DNA from: Nitrosomonadales bacterium
Lineage (GTDB): Bacteria; Pseudomonadota; Gammaproteobacteria; Burkholderiales; Nitrosomonadaceae
Direction of reading: 5' to 3'
NCBI GenBank assembly: GCA_009886095.1
Contig: VFJL01000006.1
Coordinates: 1-62,378, forward strand
Length of the DNA stretch: 62,378 bases
Part shown: positions 16,771-24,907 of the stretch, piece by piece
Numbering within the stretch: the stretch's first letter is position 1
Layout of the letters: each line of letters opens with the position of its first letter
The notes under the pieces: generated by a model
What the model was told of the DNA's origin: nothing
Database searches by the model: none
Seen by the model: only the letters and a program-made list of their open reading frames with translations
Program-made: the position numbers and the translations under genes

Positions 16771-17628
16771 ATGAATTCAGCCACACTTCCACTGATCATC
16801 AATCTTGCGCCAACGGGTGCGGTTGCAGATGTGGGAAAAAATCCCAATGTTCCCATCAGCATAGCAGCGATTCTGGAAGACGTTATACAGTGTACACGGG
16901 CCGGGGCATCAATGGTTCATTTGCATGTGAGAGATGAAACGGGAAAGCCCAGTGCTGATGCAGGCCTCTTTCAGGCCTTGATTTCTTCACTGCGTGCCGC
17001 ACCGGAAGGGCGCGAACTGGTTGTCTGCGCCAGCACCAGCGGCCGTCACGGACAAACGCTGGAGCAACGAGCTGCAGTACTCGATTTGACTGGAATCACC
17101 AAACCAGACATGGCCAGCCTGACCTTGAGTTCCATGAATTTCGCGAGGGTCGCCAGTATCAACGAGCCGGATACAATACGCTTTCTAGCCAAGCGTATGC
17201 TCGAGCGCGGCGTTCGCCCAGAACTGGAGATCTTTGATCTGGGTATGATCCACTTCGCCAAGGTTTTGATCGCCGAAGGTTTGATCACACCGCCGTTCTA
17301 CTTTAACCTGCTACTCGGCAACATCGCGGGTGCCCAAGCCACGCTTAATGACTTGGCCGCTTTGGTTAATCAACTACCTGCAGGCTCCCTGTGGTCATTG
17401 GCGGGCATTGGCAAAAATCAAAAAACGGCCGCGGGATTGGGGTGCGTTACGGCATCTGGGGTTCGTATTGGGTTGGAGGATAATCTCTGGGAGGACAATT
17501 ACTCTCATACTCCAGCGACGAACCTCTGGCTGGTGCGGCGGTTAGCAAACTTGGCGGGTGCATATGGTCGACTGGTGGCAGAACCTAGGGAGGTTAGACA
17601 GAGATTGGGGCTGGTATGCAAGGATTGA
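16771..17628 (+). CDS. Beta-keto acid cleavage enzyme (BKACE, DUF849)
   Basis: BKACE enzymes condense a beta-keto acid with acetyl-CoA to give acetoacetate and a CoA ester, using a zinc ion on a TIM barrel. The 285-residue protein shows the zinc-binding phrase MVHLHVRDE near residue 49, the family motif PSADAGLFQ just after it, and LSSMNFA near 114. It is 15 bases after the acyltransferase gene and so probably shares its operon. The natural substrate is unknown; families of this type act on amino-keto acids such as 3-keto-5-aminohexanoate, but the exact subgroup cannot be read here. Confidence 0.82.
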   Translation: MNSATLPLIINLAPTGAVADVGKNPNVPISIAAILEDVIQCTRAGASMVHLHVRDETGKPSADAGLFQALISSLRAAPEGRELVVCASTSGRHGQTLEQRAAVLDLTGITKPDMASLTLSSMNFARVASINEPDTIRFLAKRMLERGVRPELEIFDLGMIHFAKVLIAEGLITPPFYFNLLLGNIAGAQATLNDLAALVNQLPAGSLWSLAGIGKNQKTAAGLGCVTASGVRIGLEDNLWEDNYSHTPATNLWLVRRLANLAGAYGRLVAEPREVRQRLGLVCKD

Positions 17629-17924
17629 TTGCGAGCTACCATGAACGGAGACATTGAGTTGAAATCAGATACCCCATGAACCTAAACCCGGCAGTTGAAG
17701 CCACTAAAACTGGCTGAAAGCCTTGTAAATAGGAGCGTTCAGAGGTATCAATAGCCTCACCAATCAGGTGAAATTACACTATATTGGTAAAATCGTCTAA
17801 GACTCTTGCCAGTACGTGTTTGTAGCGGATTTACCCCAAATGCGGAGCAGTTGACTTTTTTGGCTTGAAACGCATACCAGTACTCGGTCTGAGCTACTTT
17901 TGTCACAAATATCAACCGCTGTTT

Positions 17925-18851
17925 TTAGGATAAATTGAAATGTGAGATGCAACGCTCGATAAATTGCTTTGTTGAGTCAATATTTCGTTCCTCGGCTCTT
18001 TGCAGACTTTCAATAACCAAGTGTTTGGTCTTCTCGGCCCAAGGGAGATTCTCTTCTCCATAAGCAAGTCCATATCGAAGTCGCTCTACAGGCTGCCATT
18101 GTTCTACCGTCATGCCTTTCTCTGGAACGATAATAACTTTACACCCACATAAAACAGCATAGCTAGTAAGCATGGTGTACATGTCATAGCTAATGCAGAA
18201 TTCAACTTGATTAAATACTTTTGCCATCTGCGCATGGGAGAGATTATCAATTTTGATTGAATCCCTGTCATGATAGTTGAGCTTCTTGTGTTTACCCTTC
18301 CGAATTATGTGGCAAGAACCTTGACGTGACCCAAAGTTTGTCTGCTTGTAGATATCAGTCATTAGGTACACTATTGAAAACTTGGATGACTCTTTTTCTT
18401 TAAGCCATTCCTCTAGAAATACATCTTGATAATGAAAAAGTAACTCATCAGTGCCATATCGCGCTTTGGGAGAATGGAAGTTCGGCTTATATAAAAACCA
18501 GCGTACTATATTCTTGCAGTACAGTGGATTTGCATCAACTGTTTCCGGATAGATCGTAATAAAATTGCCGTGAAGATTTTGTGTGTTTGCAAGGGGGGTA
18601 TTTAAAGCATGGTTCAACAGAAATTTTGATTTTCCCCGAATGGCGCGCATTAAATTCTTGAAGATTTGCAATAGACTAACTACTAGGCCGGATCCTCTAA
18701 TTGCTCGCAAAAAGGGCCAGCGATCTTTTCGCCATATGTAGGCAGTGTAACCCAAGTCATTTATCAGATCGCATAATTTATGAAGTACCAGAACACCTCC
18801 AACCCTCTCATTGTAAGAGGGAGCGACAATAATAAAGCTCACGCGTTGCAT
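17925..18851 (-). CDS. Glycosyltransferase-like protein (polysaccharide cluster type)
   Basis: A 308-residue protein beginning VSFIIVAPSYNERVGGVLVL, followed by HKLCDLINDLGYTAYIW. This N-terminal pattern occurs in a poorly studied group of GT-B-like proteins from surface-polysaccharide loci. A likely nucleotide-side domain follows at 190-300 (FCISYDMYTMLTSYAVLCGC, then KVIIVPEKGMTVEQW). No DxD motif is obvious. It is last in a minus-strand set with a PglD-like acetyltransferase and a BioC-like methyltransferase. The reaction is not known. Confidence 0.5.
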   Translation of the reverse strand: MQRVSFIIVAPSYNERVGGVLVLHKLCDLINDLGYTAYIWRKDRWPFLRAIRGSGLVVSLLQIFKNLMRAIRGKSKFLLNHALNTPLANTQNLHGNFITIYPETVDANPLYCKNIVRWFLYKPNFHSPKARYGTDELLFHYQDVFLEEWLKEKESSKFSIVYLMTDIYKQTNFGSRQGSCHIIRKGKHKKLNYHDRDSIKIDNLSHAQMAKVFNQVEFCISYDMYTMLTSYAVLCGCKVIIVPEKGMTVEQWQPVERLRYGLAYGEENLPWAEKTKHLVIESLQRAEERNIDSTKQFIERCISHFNLS

Positions 18852-18983
18852 TTTAGACTCCCCGCTTTTCTACATCCCGGACAATCAATTTGAGCTCTCC
18901 CCAGTTTTTCATCTTTCAATTCATTGGGATTATGCCGCATCGAATTGCTCCTCATACCGAGTACTGAACCACTTCTATCACAG

Positions 18984-19652
18984 TTAAATTATGTTTGTAT
19001 TGTGTTTGACTATTCTGCCGGGGTTGCCAACTATTACCGCATTGTCAGGCACATCCTTGTTTATAACGGTATTAGCACCTACCGATACGTTTCGTCCTAT
19101 AGTTACCGAAGGAAAGACAACTGCACCTGGCCCGAAAAAAGACCAGTCGCCAATGCGTACCTTACCGCCAATATGCACGCCAGGTGAGAATTGGACATAA
19201 TCACCAATAAAACTTTCATGTCCCAGACTGGTTTGAGGTTGGATAATGGCGCTAAAGCCCACGCGGCACTCGGCACCGATTATACAAAAAGCATTAATAA
19301 AAGTACCTTTACATACTATTGCATCCTTCATTATGCATGCACTGGGATGCACAATATTCACCAATGAAAATCCTGACTTTTGCATGCTTACAGCAATCTC
19401 TGCCCTCGCAATATTGTCACCGACCGCTACAAACCCTTTAACGATACCTTTACTCTGAAGAATTGGGAATGCACTACGGTTGCCAAGGATCTCGTAACCG
19501 AGGATTCTTTTCCCCGATGATAGATTGCCATCATCAACTACAAGTCCAGACAGCTGCCATTTCTCTCCGCACTCCAACACTCCTATCACAGTTTTAGCGT
19601 GTCCACCGGCACCGAATATTATTATATTTTCTGGGTTCATTTCTGAATTCAA
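18984..19652 (-). CDS. NeuD/PglD-family acetyltransferase
   Basis: A 222-residue acetyltransferase with an N-terminal nucleotide-sugar pocket (IIIFGAGGHAKTVIGVLE) and a C-terminal left-handed beta-helix (residues about 105-215, e.g. VGFSAIIQPQTSLGHESFIG and GKVRIGDWSFFGPGAVVFPS). The end NAVIVGNPGRIVK is typical of the family. The TTG at 19652 overlaps the stop of the upstream methyltransferase gene (TTGA), which suggests coupling; an ATG at 19640 is an alternative start. It is distinct from the related protein at 16076-16756, with low identity by eye. Confidence 0.82.
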   Translation of the reverse strand: MNSEMNPENIIIFGAGGHAKTVIGVLECGEKWQLSGLVVDDGNLSSGKRILGYEILGNRSAFPILQSKGIVKGFVAVGDNIARAEIAVSMQKSGFSLVNIVHPSACIMKDAIVCKGTFINAFCIIGAECRVGFSAIIQPQTSLGHESFIGDYVQFSPGVHIGGKVRIGDWSFFGPGAVVFPSVTIGRNVSVGANTVINKDVPDNAVIVGNPGRIVKHNTNII

Positions 19653-20464
19653 CGTGAATGACCCTTGTTCTCTGATGACAGGTACATATAGCAGATATGG
19701 TAAGTCGCAGCAATTTTACCCGAGTCTGCGTTTGTGAATCTACACGAATACTGCCGACACATTTCTTGAAGAACATGCCGGTTCAGCGGACGTTTGCTGT
19801 CAGTAGAGTTAACTGCACCGGCATCATGAATAGATTTAAGAAAGGTACGTACATCGTTGAAATATTGCTTGATATCTTCCTGAACAATTTCTGCTTTTGG
19901 GAAATTAGCATGCAATTTGTGAATGGGGTAAATATCAACCATATGATTTATCTTTTCACGCCCCGTAGCAGCATAAGCCATATCAAATGACTCCCTAAGC
20001 TCACAAAACGTATGTTCCCCGAAGGTGGCTATTGCGAGTAAGCCTCTATCAGTAAGGAGATGGTATGCATGACCTAGCGTCTCTTCGATATTCCTGAACC
20101 ACTGAGCCGTTGCACTTGAAATAATCAGATCATATCGCTCACTCAGATCACAGATATAACTTTCTGCATCGGCCAGAATAACATCTACATTAGGGCAATT
20201 CGCTCGTGTCATCTCGGCCATTTGTGAAGAAATATCTACTGCAGTAATGCGCGCATTTGGAAATATTTCCATGATTTTTCGGGTCAGGCGTCCTGTTCCA
20301 CAGCCCAGTTCCAGGATTTTTCCTGGCTCGCCAGCAGAAAAATGTTTACTTACCTGCTCTATCAGGGCTTGAGCCATCTGTTGCTGAACGGGGGTGGCTA
20401 TATCATAGCTATTAACCTTGGATCCAAAGCGAGATGCAACTAGTTTTTTGTTAATATTGGCCAC
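19649..20464 (-). CDS. BioC-like malonyl-ACP O-methyltransferase
   Basis: A 271-residue SAM-dependent methyltransferase. The N-terminus (VASRFGSKVNSYDIATPVQQ) matches the FxxxAxxYdxxAxxQ start of BioC. Motif I is ILELGCGTGRLTRKI near residue 50, followed by ITAVDISSQMAEM and the LIISSATAQWF phrase near 115, which is characteristic of BioC. BioC methylates malonyl-ACP to start pimelate synthesis for biotin. No other bio gene is in the window, and the neighbours are an acetyltransferase and a glycosyltransferase, so a different acid-methylating role is possible. The start codon is GTG without a clear ribosome site. Confidence 0.75.
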   Translation of the reverse strand: MANINKKLVASRFGSKVNSYDIATPVQQQMAQALIEQVSKHFSAGEPGKILELGCGTGRLTRKIMEIFPNARITAVDISSQMAEMTRANCPNVDVILADAESYICDLSERYDLIISSATAQWFRNIEETLGHAYHLLTDRGLLAIATFGEHTFCELRESFDMAYAATGREKINHMVDIYPIHKLHANFPKAEIVQEDIKQYFNDVRTFLKSIHDAGAVNSTDSKRPLNRHVLQEMCRQYSCRFTNADSGKIAATYHICYMYLSSENKGHSR

Positions 20465-20710
20465 GACAAAATCAGGAGTTGGTTAGTTTGCAGATATTGC
20501 CGTGTCGGTTTGGAAATTGATCAAATTTTGAGTTGTTCATCGATCGACGATTGGCCATGATCAAACCAATAGAAAATAAATAACGGCAGATTGTCAGGAT
20601 GCAATTATTTGGCCAGTGGTTCGCTAGCATGGCTGGTTAATATTCGATTGGCATCGCCATCGAGAGAAGGCAGAGGGGGGCTGGCGATGTGCCAATAAGT
20701 GTGTCAAAAA

Positions 20711-20746
20711 TGAAAAAGCACCTAGGCAATTATGCTCTAAGTGCTT
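20711..20746 (-). terminator. Rho-independent terminator of the tRNA operon
   Basis: On the minus strand AAGCACTTAG pairs with CTAGGTGCTT and is followed by TTTTTCATTTTTG. It lies nine bases beyond the 3' end of tRNA-His. Confidence 0.85.
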
Positions 20747-20754
20747 GAATTATC

Positions 20755-20830
20755 TGGGGTGGCTGATGGGGTTCGAACCCACGACAACCGGAATCACAAT
20801 CCGGGACTCTACCGCTGAGCTACAGCCACC
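20755..20830 (-). tRNA. tRNA-His (GTG)
   Basis: A full cloverleaf on the minus strand with the extra 5' G typical of tRNA-His, acceptor stem GTGGCTG/CAGCCAC, anticodon loop with GTG, T-arm GGTTCGAACC and an encoded CCA end. Last gene of the Pro-Arg-His operon. Confidence 0.97.
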
Positions 20831-20895
20831 ATCTGAAAAACTAATAATCATATCGGCTTGTGAGCCCCGATGTAATTTGTTAAAGCCGTATCCCA

Positions 20896-20972
20896 TGGTG
20901 TGCCCGACAGGAATCGAACCTGTAACCCCCAGCTTAGAAGGCTGGTGCTCTATCCGGTTGAGCTACGGGCAC
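20896..20972 (-). tRNA. tRNA-Arg (TCT)
   Basis: Minus-strand cloverleaf with acceptor stem GTGCCCG/CGGGCAC, anticodon stem CCAGC/GCTGG around CTTCTAA (anticodon TCT), T-arm AGGTTCGATTCCT and encoded CCA. Confidence 0.97.
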
Positions 20973-21012
20973 TACTCAAGCCGGGCTTGCCCTGAATCAA
21001 CAGAGCGTAAAT

Positions 21013-21089
21013 TGGTCGGGGTGGAGAGATTTGAACTCCCGACATCCTGGTCCCAAACCAGGCGCGCTACCAGGCTACGCTACACCCCG
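21013..21089 (-). tRNA. tRNA-Pro (TGG)
   Basis: Minus-strand cloverleaf with acceptor stem CGGGGTG/CACCCCG, anticodon stem CCTGG/CCAGG around TTTGGGA (anticodon TGG), T-arm GGAGTTCAAATCTCC and encoded CCA. First gene of the tRNA operon. Confidence 0.97.
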
Positions 21090-21100
21090 GAAAGGGCAAC

Positions 21101-21129
21101 ACTATACCTTTTGGCGGACAGAAGGTCAA
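21101..21129 (-). promoter_or_regulatory. Sigma-70 promoter of the tRNA operon
   Basis: On the minus strand TTGACC (complement of 21124-21129) and TATAGT (complement of 21101-21106) are separated by exactly 17 bases. The -10 box is 11 bases from the 5' end of tRNA-Pro. A GC-rich GCCC discriminator follows, as expected for stringently controlled stable RNA. Confidence 0.88.
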
Positions 21130-21206
21130 TTTACAGTCATTTTTAACTGAATGTAAGGCAGAGTGGAACTTGACACCCAAGTCTAAAAACCAGTTTCTGG
21201 CACGTA

Positions 21207-22619
21207 TTAAGTAGCAGCAGCGCGGCCTTCGCGCTTTTTTGCAGTGAGTGCGTGGTTGCCAAGTTTCATTAATACGTCCCAGGCTGGCCCAGGGAATTTA
21301 TGCAGCTTGATCATCACGTCCTCCAGCGCCGCCAGAAAATAATCAACATCCGCTTCACTGATGTTGAGAGGGGGTAGGATTTTTACGATCGGTATGGCAT
21401 GACCGGCCACTTGAGTGAGAATGTGGTGATCATCCAGAAGCGGAATGACAATAGCTTGAGCAAAAAGATTCTCGTCCATCTTGTTGACCATCGCCCAGGC
21501 GGCCCTTAGCGATATCGATTCAGGCTTACCAAATTCGATGCCGATCATCAGGCCGCGTTGACGTACACCTTTCAGAAACTCATAACGCGGCACCATCTCT
21601 TCAATGCCACGACGGAAGCGTGCTCCGAGCTCATTGGCACGCTCGGCAAGATTCTCGTCATCAAGCACGGTGAGGGAAGCCAATCCTGCCGCCATCGCAA
21701 GATTGCCCATGCCAAAGGTACTGGCATGGACGATTGCACGATTCATCGAATCGTAAACGCTGTTGTAGATGGCGCGGCGCGTGATGGTCGCACCGACTGG
21801 CACGTATCCGCCCGAAAGTGCTTTAGACAGGCAGACAATATCAGGCTGCAGGCCATCGATCCACTGACAAGCCAGGAACCGTCCGGTGCGCCCCATGCCC
21901 GACTGAACCTCGTCGCAAACCATTAATGCGCCATACTTGCGGCACAGGTCTTGCGCAGCAAGCAGATACTCGTCACTGGCGATATTGACGCCCTTGCCCT
22001 GGATCGGTTCGAAGACGAAAGCGGCAATGTCACCGACAGCAAGGCGCGCCTCAAGGTTGGCAAGATCGCCGAGCTTAACTGCTGAATTACCTGAGAGCAG
22101 CGGCTCAAACCCTCTGCGGAAGCTCGCTTCACCGTTCAGGGATAGAGATCCTGTGGTCAACCCATGGAATGCTTTCTCGAGGTGGATGATGCAGGGACGC
22201 CCGGTTGCTGCGCGTGTGAATTTGATCGCTGCTTCGATCGCCTCCGTTCCAGAGTTACTGAAATAGACGGTGTCAAGACCCTCCGGCATACGTTTCGTAA
22301 GTTCACGTGCGAGAACACCAGCGAGCGGCGGAGCGTCAAAGCCGATCCATCCAGGAAAGTCGGAGTCAAGAACTTGCTGTAGTGCGTTGCGGATAGTTGG
22401 ATGGCGGCGGCCAAAGTTGAAGACGCCCCAGTTGCAAAGGAAGTCAAGGTAGCGCGTACCATCTTCATCCCAAAGGTAAGCGCCCTCGCCGCGTGTCCAG
22501 GAGTGATTGAAGCCAAGTATGCGTAGTACCTTGACAAAAACCGGGTTTACACATTCTTCAAAGATCTCGAAGTTCTTGCCGCGGGTTTCGGTGAGAATAG
22601 CGTTAATGTCGATAGGCAT
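21207..22619 (-). CDS. Class III PLP aminotransferase, HpnO-like
   Basis: A 470-residue class III aminotransferase. Landmarks are YLWDEDGTRYLDFL near 48, FSNSGTEAIEAAIKFTRAAT near 119, CIIHLEKAFHGLTTGSLSLN near 142, LMVCDEVQSGMGRTG near 233 and the PLP lysine in CLSKALSGGYVPVGA near 263. The N-terminal phrase NPVFVKVLRILGF and the GLTTGSLSLNG motif resemble HpnO, which aminates the bacteriohopane side chain to give aminobacteriohopanetriol. The hopanoid cluster in the same window supports this, but ornithine/acetylornithine-type relatives share many features. It is transcribed alone. Confidence 0.65.
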   Translation of the reverse strand: MPIDINAILTETRGKNFEIFEECVNPVFVKVLRILGFNHSWTRGEGAYLWDEDGTRYLDFLCNWGVFNFGRRHPTIRNALQQVLDSDFPGWIGFDAPPLAGVLARELTKRMPEGLDTVYFSNSGTEAIEAAIKFTRAATGRPCIIHLEKAFHGLTTGSLSLNGEASFRRGFEPLLSGNSAVKLGDLANLEARLAVGDIAAFVFEPIQGKGVNIASDEYLLAAQDLCRKYGALMVCDEVQSGMGRTGRFLACQWIDGLQPDIVCLSKALSGGYVPVGATITRRAIYNSVYDSMNRAIVHASTFGMGNLAMAAGLASLTVLDDENLAERANELGARFRRGIEEMVPRYEFLKGVRQRGLMIGIEFGKPESISLRAAWAMVNKMDENLFAQAIVIPLLDDHHILTQVAGHAIPIVKILPPLNISEADVDYFLAALEDVMIKLHKFPGPAWDVLMKLGNHALTAKKREGRAAAT

Positions 22620-23749
22620 GGTTCAGGTCTCTAATTTTAGAATGAAGCGATAGTTAATCGAAGAATAGGCAGTGATCTATCTAGTTGGGCCAAATCAGCG
22701 CGGCATATTTCAGATTACGAGCTATTATTCAACCGGCATGGTTGCGATATAAGTTCAAGTTGACGAATTTGGTCATTCTCGTATGCTTTGGGGGATCATG
22801 CCTGGTGGGGTTCTGGATGAAAAAATCGATTTAAATTGTGTTCGTGTGCGAGTTGGCAGAGGATCATCGAAAAGCGAATGGTAGACTAGCAAGCACGCGG
22901 GGATCACACCGGTAAATATTTGAGATGTATCATTCTACATGACCTCGAAGACGCTACAACAACACGAATACGACGCTGCCTTGCACCTGGCAATATTAGC
23001 ATGATAGACTAAAAAAACTAGCTGCTGCGCTACTCATCATCTTTGGTAGTCTGGGAGATGAAGCTGGCGCTGGCGCGACCAGCAGTTAATATGGAAATTC
23101 GGGATGGAGAGAAATAAATAATGTGTTTGGGAGCTTAATAACAGGACTACAGCATCCGCAAATCTTGAAACATGCCTCCTGTAGTAATTGAACCTGATCA
23201 GCGGCATATGGTTTTGTTCAAGAGGTTTCATAAACTCTTGTAAGTTGCTTCTGTCTTTACTAGGCAATTGATTCGCAATGAACTTTCCTGAGAGACTTTC
23301 GAGTAATTTGCGGTTTCGCCCCGATTACCCCGCTAATTGCCGACCATGCGCTGCACCCTGAAAATTATTTACATGGGAAATCTAAATAAGACGTCTTGCG
23401 AACCCAGAAAATATAGCGTATCGTTGCGCCAGAAAACAGTTTGGACAAGACAATGTTACTATGAATAGCATGGTTATTATTTAATCGGATCAGGCTTAAA
23501 GCAGCTTGATAAGAATGTCGAATTTACTAAATTAGTAACGAATCTTTCCTAAAGGTTTGGAGCTAGACTAAGGCACCTTGAAGTAGTGATAGAAAAAGAA
23601 TATGAAAGAGTGCGACATAGCATAGTTATGCAAGCACACAGGGAGTGTTTTATACAACTAATCCCGCAGAGTAGCTAGGGGACGGGATAGGTATCTGTAT
23701 TTTGTAACATTTTGGGTCTTACTGAATTCAGTAATCAAGTGGGGGAAAT
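22620..23749. other. Gene-free region of 1.1 kb upstream of coxB
   Basis: No reading frame here has a convincing start, ribosome site or recognisable protein. A short signal-peptide-like stretch (KKLAAALLIIFGSLG) around 23010-23080 lacks a start codon and ends quickly. The DNA is AT-rich compared with its neighbours. The last 60 bases must hold the coxB promoter and the ribosome site GTGGGGGAAAT. A decayed gene or regulatory RNA cannot be excluded. Confidence 0.5.
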
Positions 23750-24889
23750 ATGAGCAGTAAAGCAGTAGCAACCCTGTTGGGAACTCTGTCGATTGCCTGG
23801 TATTCGGGGATGGTGATGGCGGCGGCAGATCCCTATCAGTTGAATTTTCAACAGCCAAATAGCACTATCGCCCAGCAGACATACGATCAGCATATAATGC
23901 TGTTGTGGATATGTCTGGCGATTTTCATCGGCGTATTCGGTGTCATGCTTTACTCCTTGATCAATCACCGTAAGTCAAAGGGCTACAAGGCTGCAAACTT
24001 CCATCATAGCACTACGGTTGAAATCATCTGGACGGTTATACCGTTCATCATTCTTTTTGCTATGGCATATCCTGCCACCAAGACCGTCATTGCCATGAAG
24101 GACACATCCAATCCGGACATCACGGTCAAAGTGACCGGGTACCAGTGGCAATGGGGATATGATTATCTGATAGGCGAAGGTGCAGGGATCAGTTTTATCA
24201 GCAGATCATCTACTACACTGGATCAGCGCAACAACAAAGCCCCCAAGGATGAGTTTTACATGCTGAGGGCGGATAAACCGATGGTGGTGCCGGTGGGCAA
24301 GAGAGTGCGTCTGCTAATCACCTCCAACGACGTGATTCACGCATGGTGGGTACCCGCGTTCGGCGTCAAACAGGATGCGATCCCCGGGTTCATACGCGAT
24401 GCATGGTTTCAAGCTGACAGGGTTGGCACTTTCGTTGGCCAGTGTACGGAACTGTGCGGCAAAGATCACGGTTTCATGCCGATCGTGGTGGAAGTGATGG
24501 AGCCTGCACAATATACGAAATGGGCGGCGGAACAGAAAGCGCAATCGGCTAAGACAGTGGTCGACGTCAACAAGGTATTTACGCTGGATGAACTGAAAGC
24601 CGACGGCGAGAAAGTGTACGCAGGTAACTGTGTTGCTTGTCATCAGGCTAACGGTCAGGGCATTCCCGGAACATTTGTTGCGCTGGATGGTTCCAAGATT
24701 GCCAACGGCCCCAAAGCCGAGCACATCAACATCGTGGTGAACGGCGGCAAAGCCGGTAGCGCAATGGCCGCTTTCAAGCACCTGTCAGATGTGGATATTG
24801 CAGCCGTAGTGACATATGAACGTAATGCCTGGAGTAACACGACAGGTGACGTAATACAGCCATCCGAAATTAACGCATTTAGAAAATAA
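23750..24889 (+). CDS. coxB: Cytochrome c oxidase subunit II with fused cytochrome c domain
   Basis: Subunit II takes electrons through the CuA centre. The 379-residue protein has a signal peptide, two membrane helices (about 45-65 and 95-115), the CuA ligands in NDVIHAWWVPAFG and QCTELCGKDHGFMPIVVEV (about residues 190-245), and a C-terminal cytochrome c domain with the heme motif CVACH near residue 294 (GNCVACHQANGQGIPG). The fused heme domain makes the enzyme caa3-like, letting it accept electrons from small carriers directly. First gene of the oxidase operon, with ribosome site GGGGGAAAT. Confidence 0.95.
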   Translation: MSSKAVATLLGTLSIAWYSGMVMAAADPYQLNFQQPNSTIAQQTYDQHIMLLWICLAIFIGVFGVMLYSLINHRKSKGYKAANFHHSTTVEIIWTVIPFIILFAMAYPATKTVIAMKDTSNPDITVKVTGYQWQWGYDYLIGEGAGISFISRSSTTLDQRNNKAPKDEFYMLRADKPMVVPVGKRVRLLITSNDVIHAWWVPAFGVKQDAIPGFIRDAWFQADRVGTFVGQCTELCGKDHGFMPIVVEVMEPAQYTKWAAEQKAQSAKTVVDVNKVFTLDELKADGEKVYAGNCVACHQANGQGIPGTFVALDGSKIANGPKAEHINIVVNGGKAGSAMAAFKHLSDVDIAAVVTYERNAWSNTTGDVIQPSEINAFRK

Positions 24890-24907
24890 GTACTAAGGAG
24901 AAGAACC

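Noticed and set aside
17629-17924. Possible gene between the BKACE gene and the glycosyltransferase-like gene
   Set aside because: No frame longer than a few dozen codons has a start, ribosome site or familiar sequence; the stretch appears to be plain intergenic DNA.
20745-21146. 133-codon plus-strand reading across the tRNA region
   Set aside because: It is the antisense of three tRNA genes with complete cloverleafs, a promoter and a terminator.
23010-23090. Short secreted peptide (KKLAAALLIIFGSLG...)
   Set aside because: It has no start codon in frame and stops after about 25 codons; probably chance or a relic.
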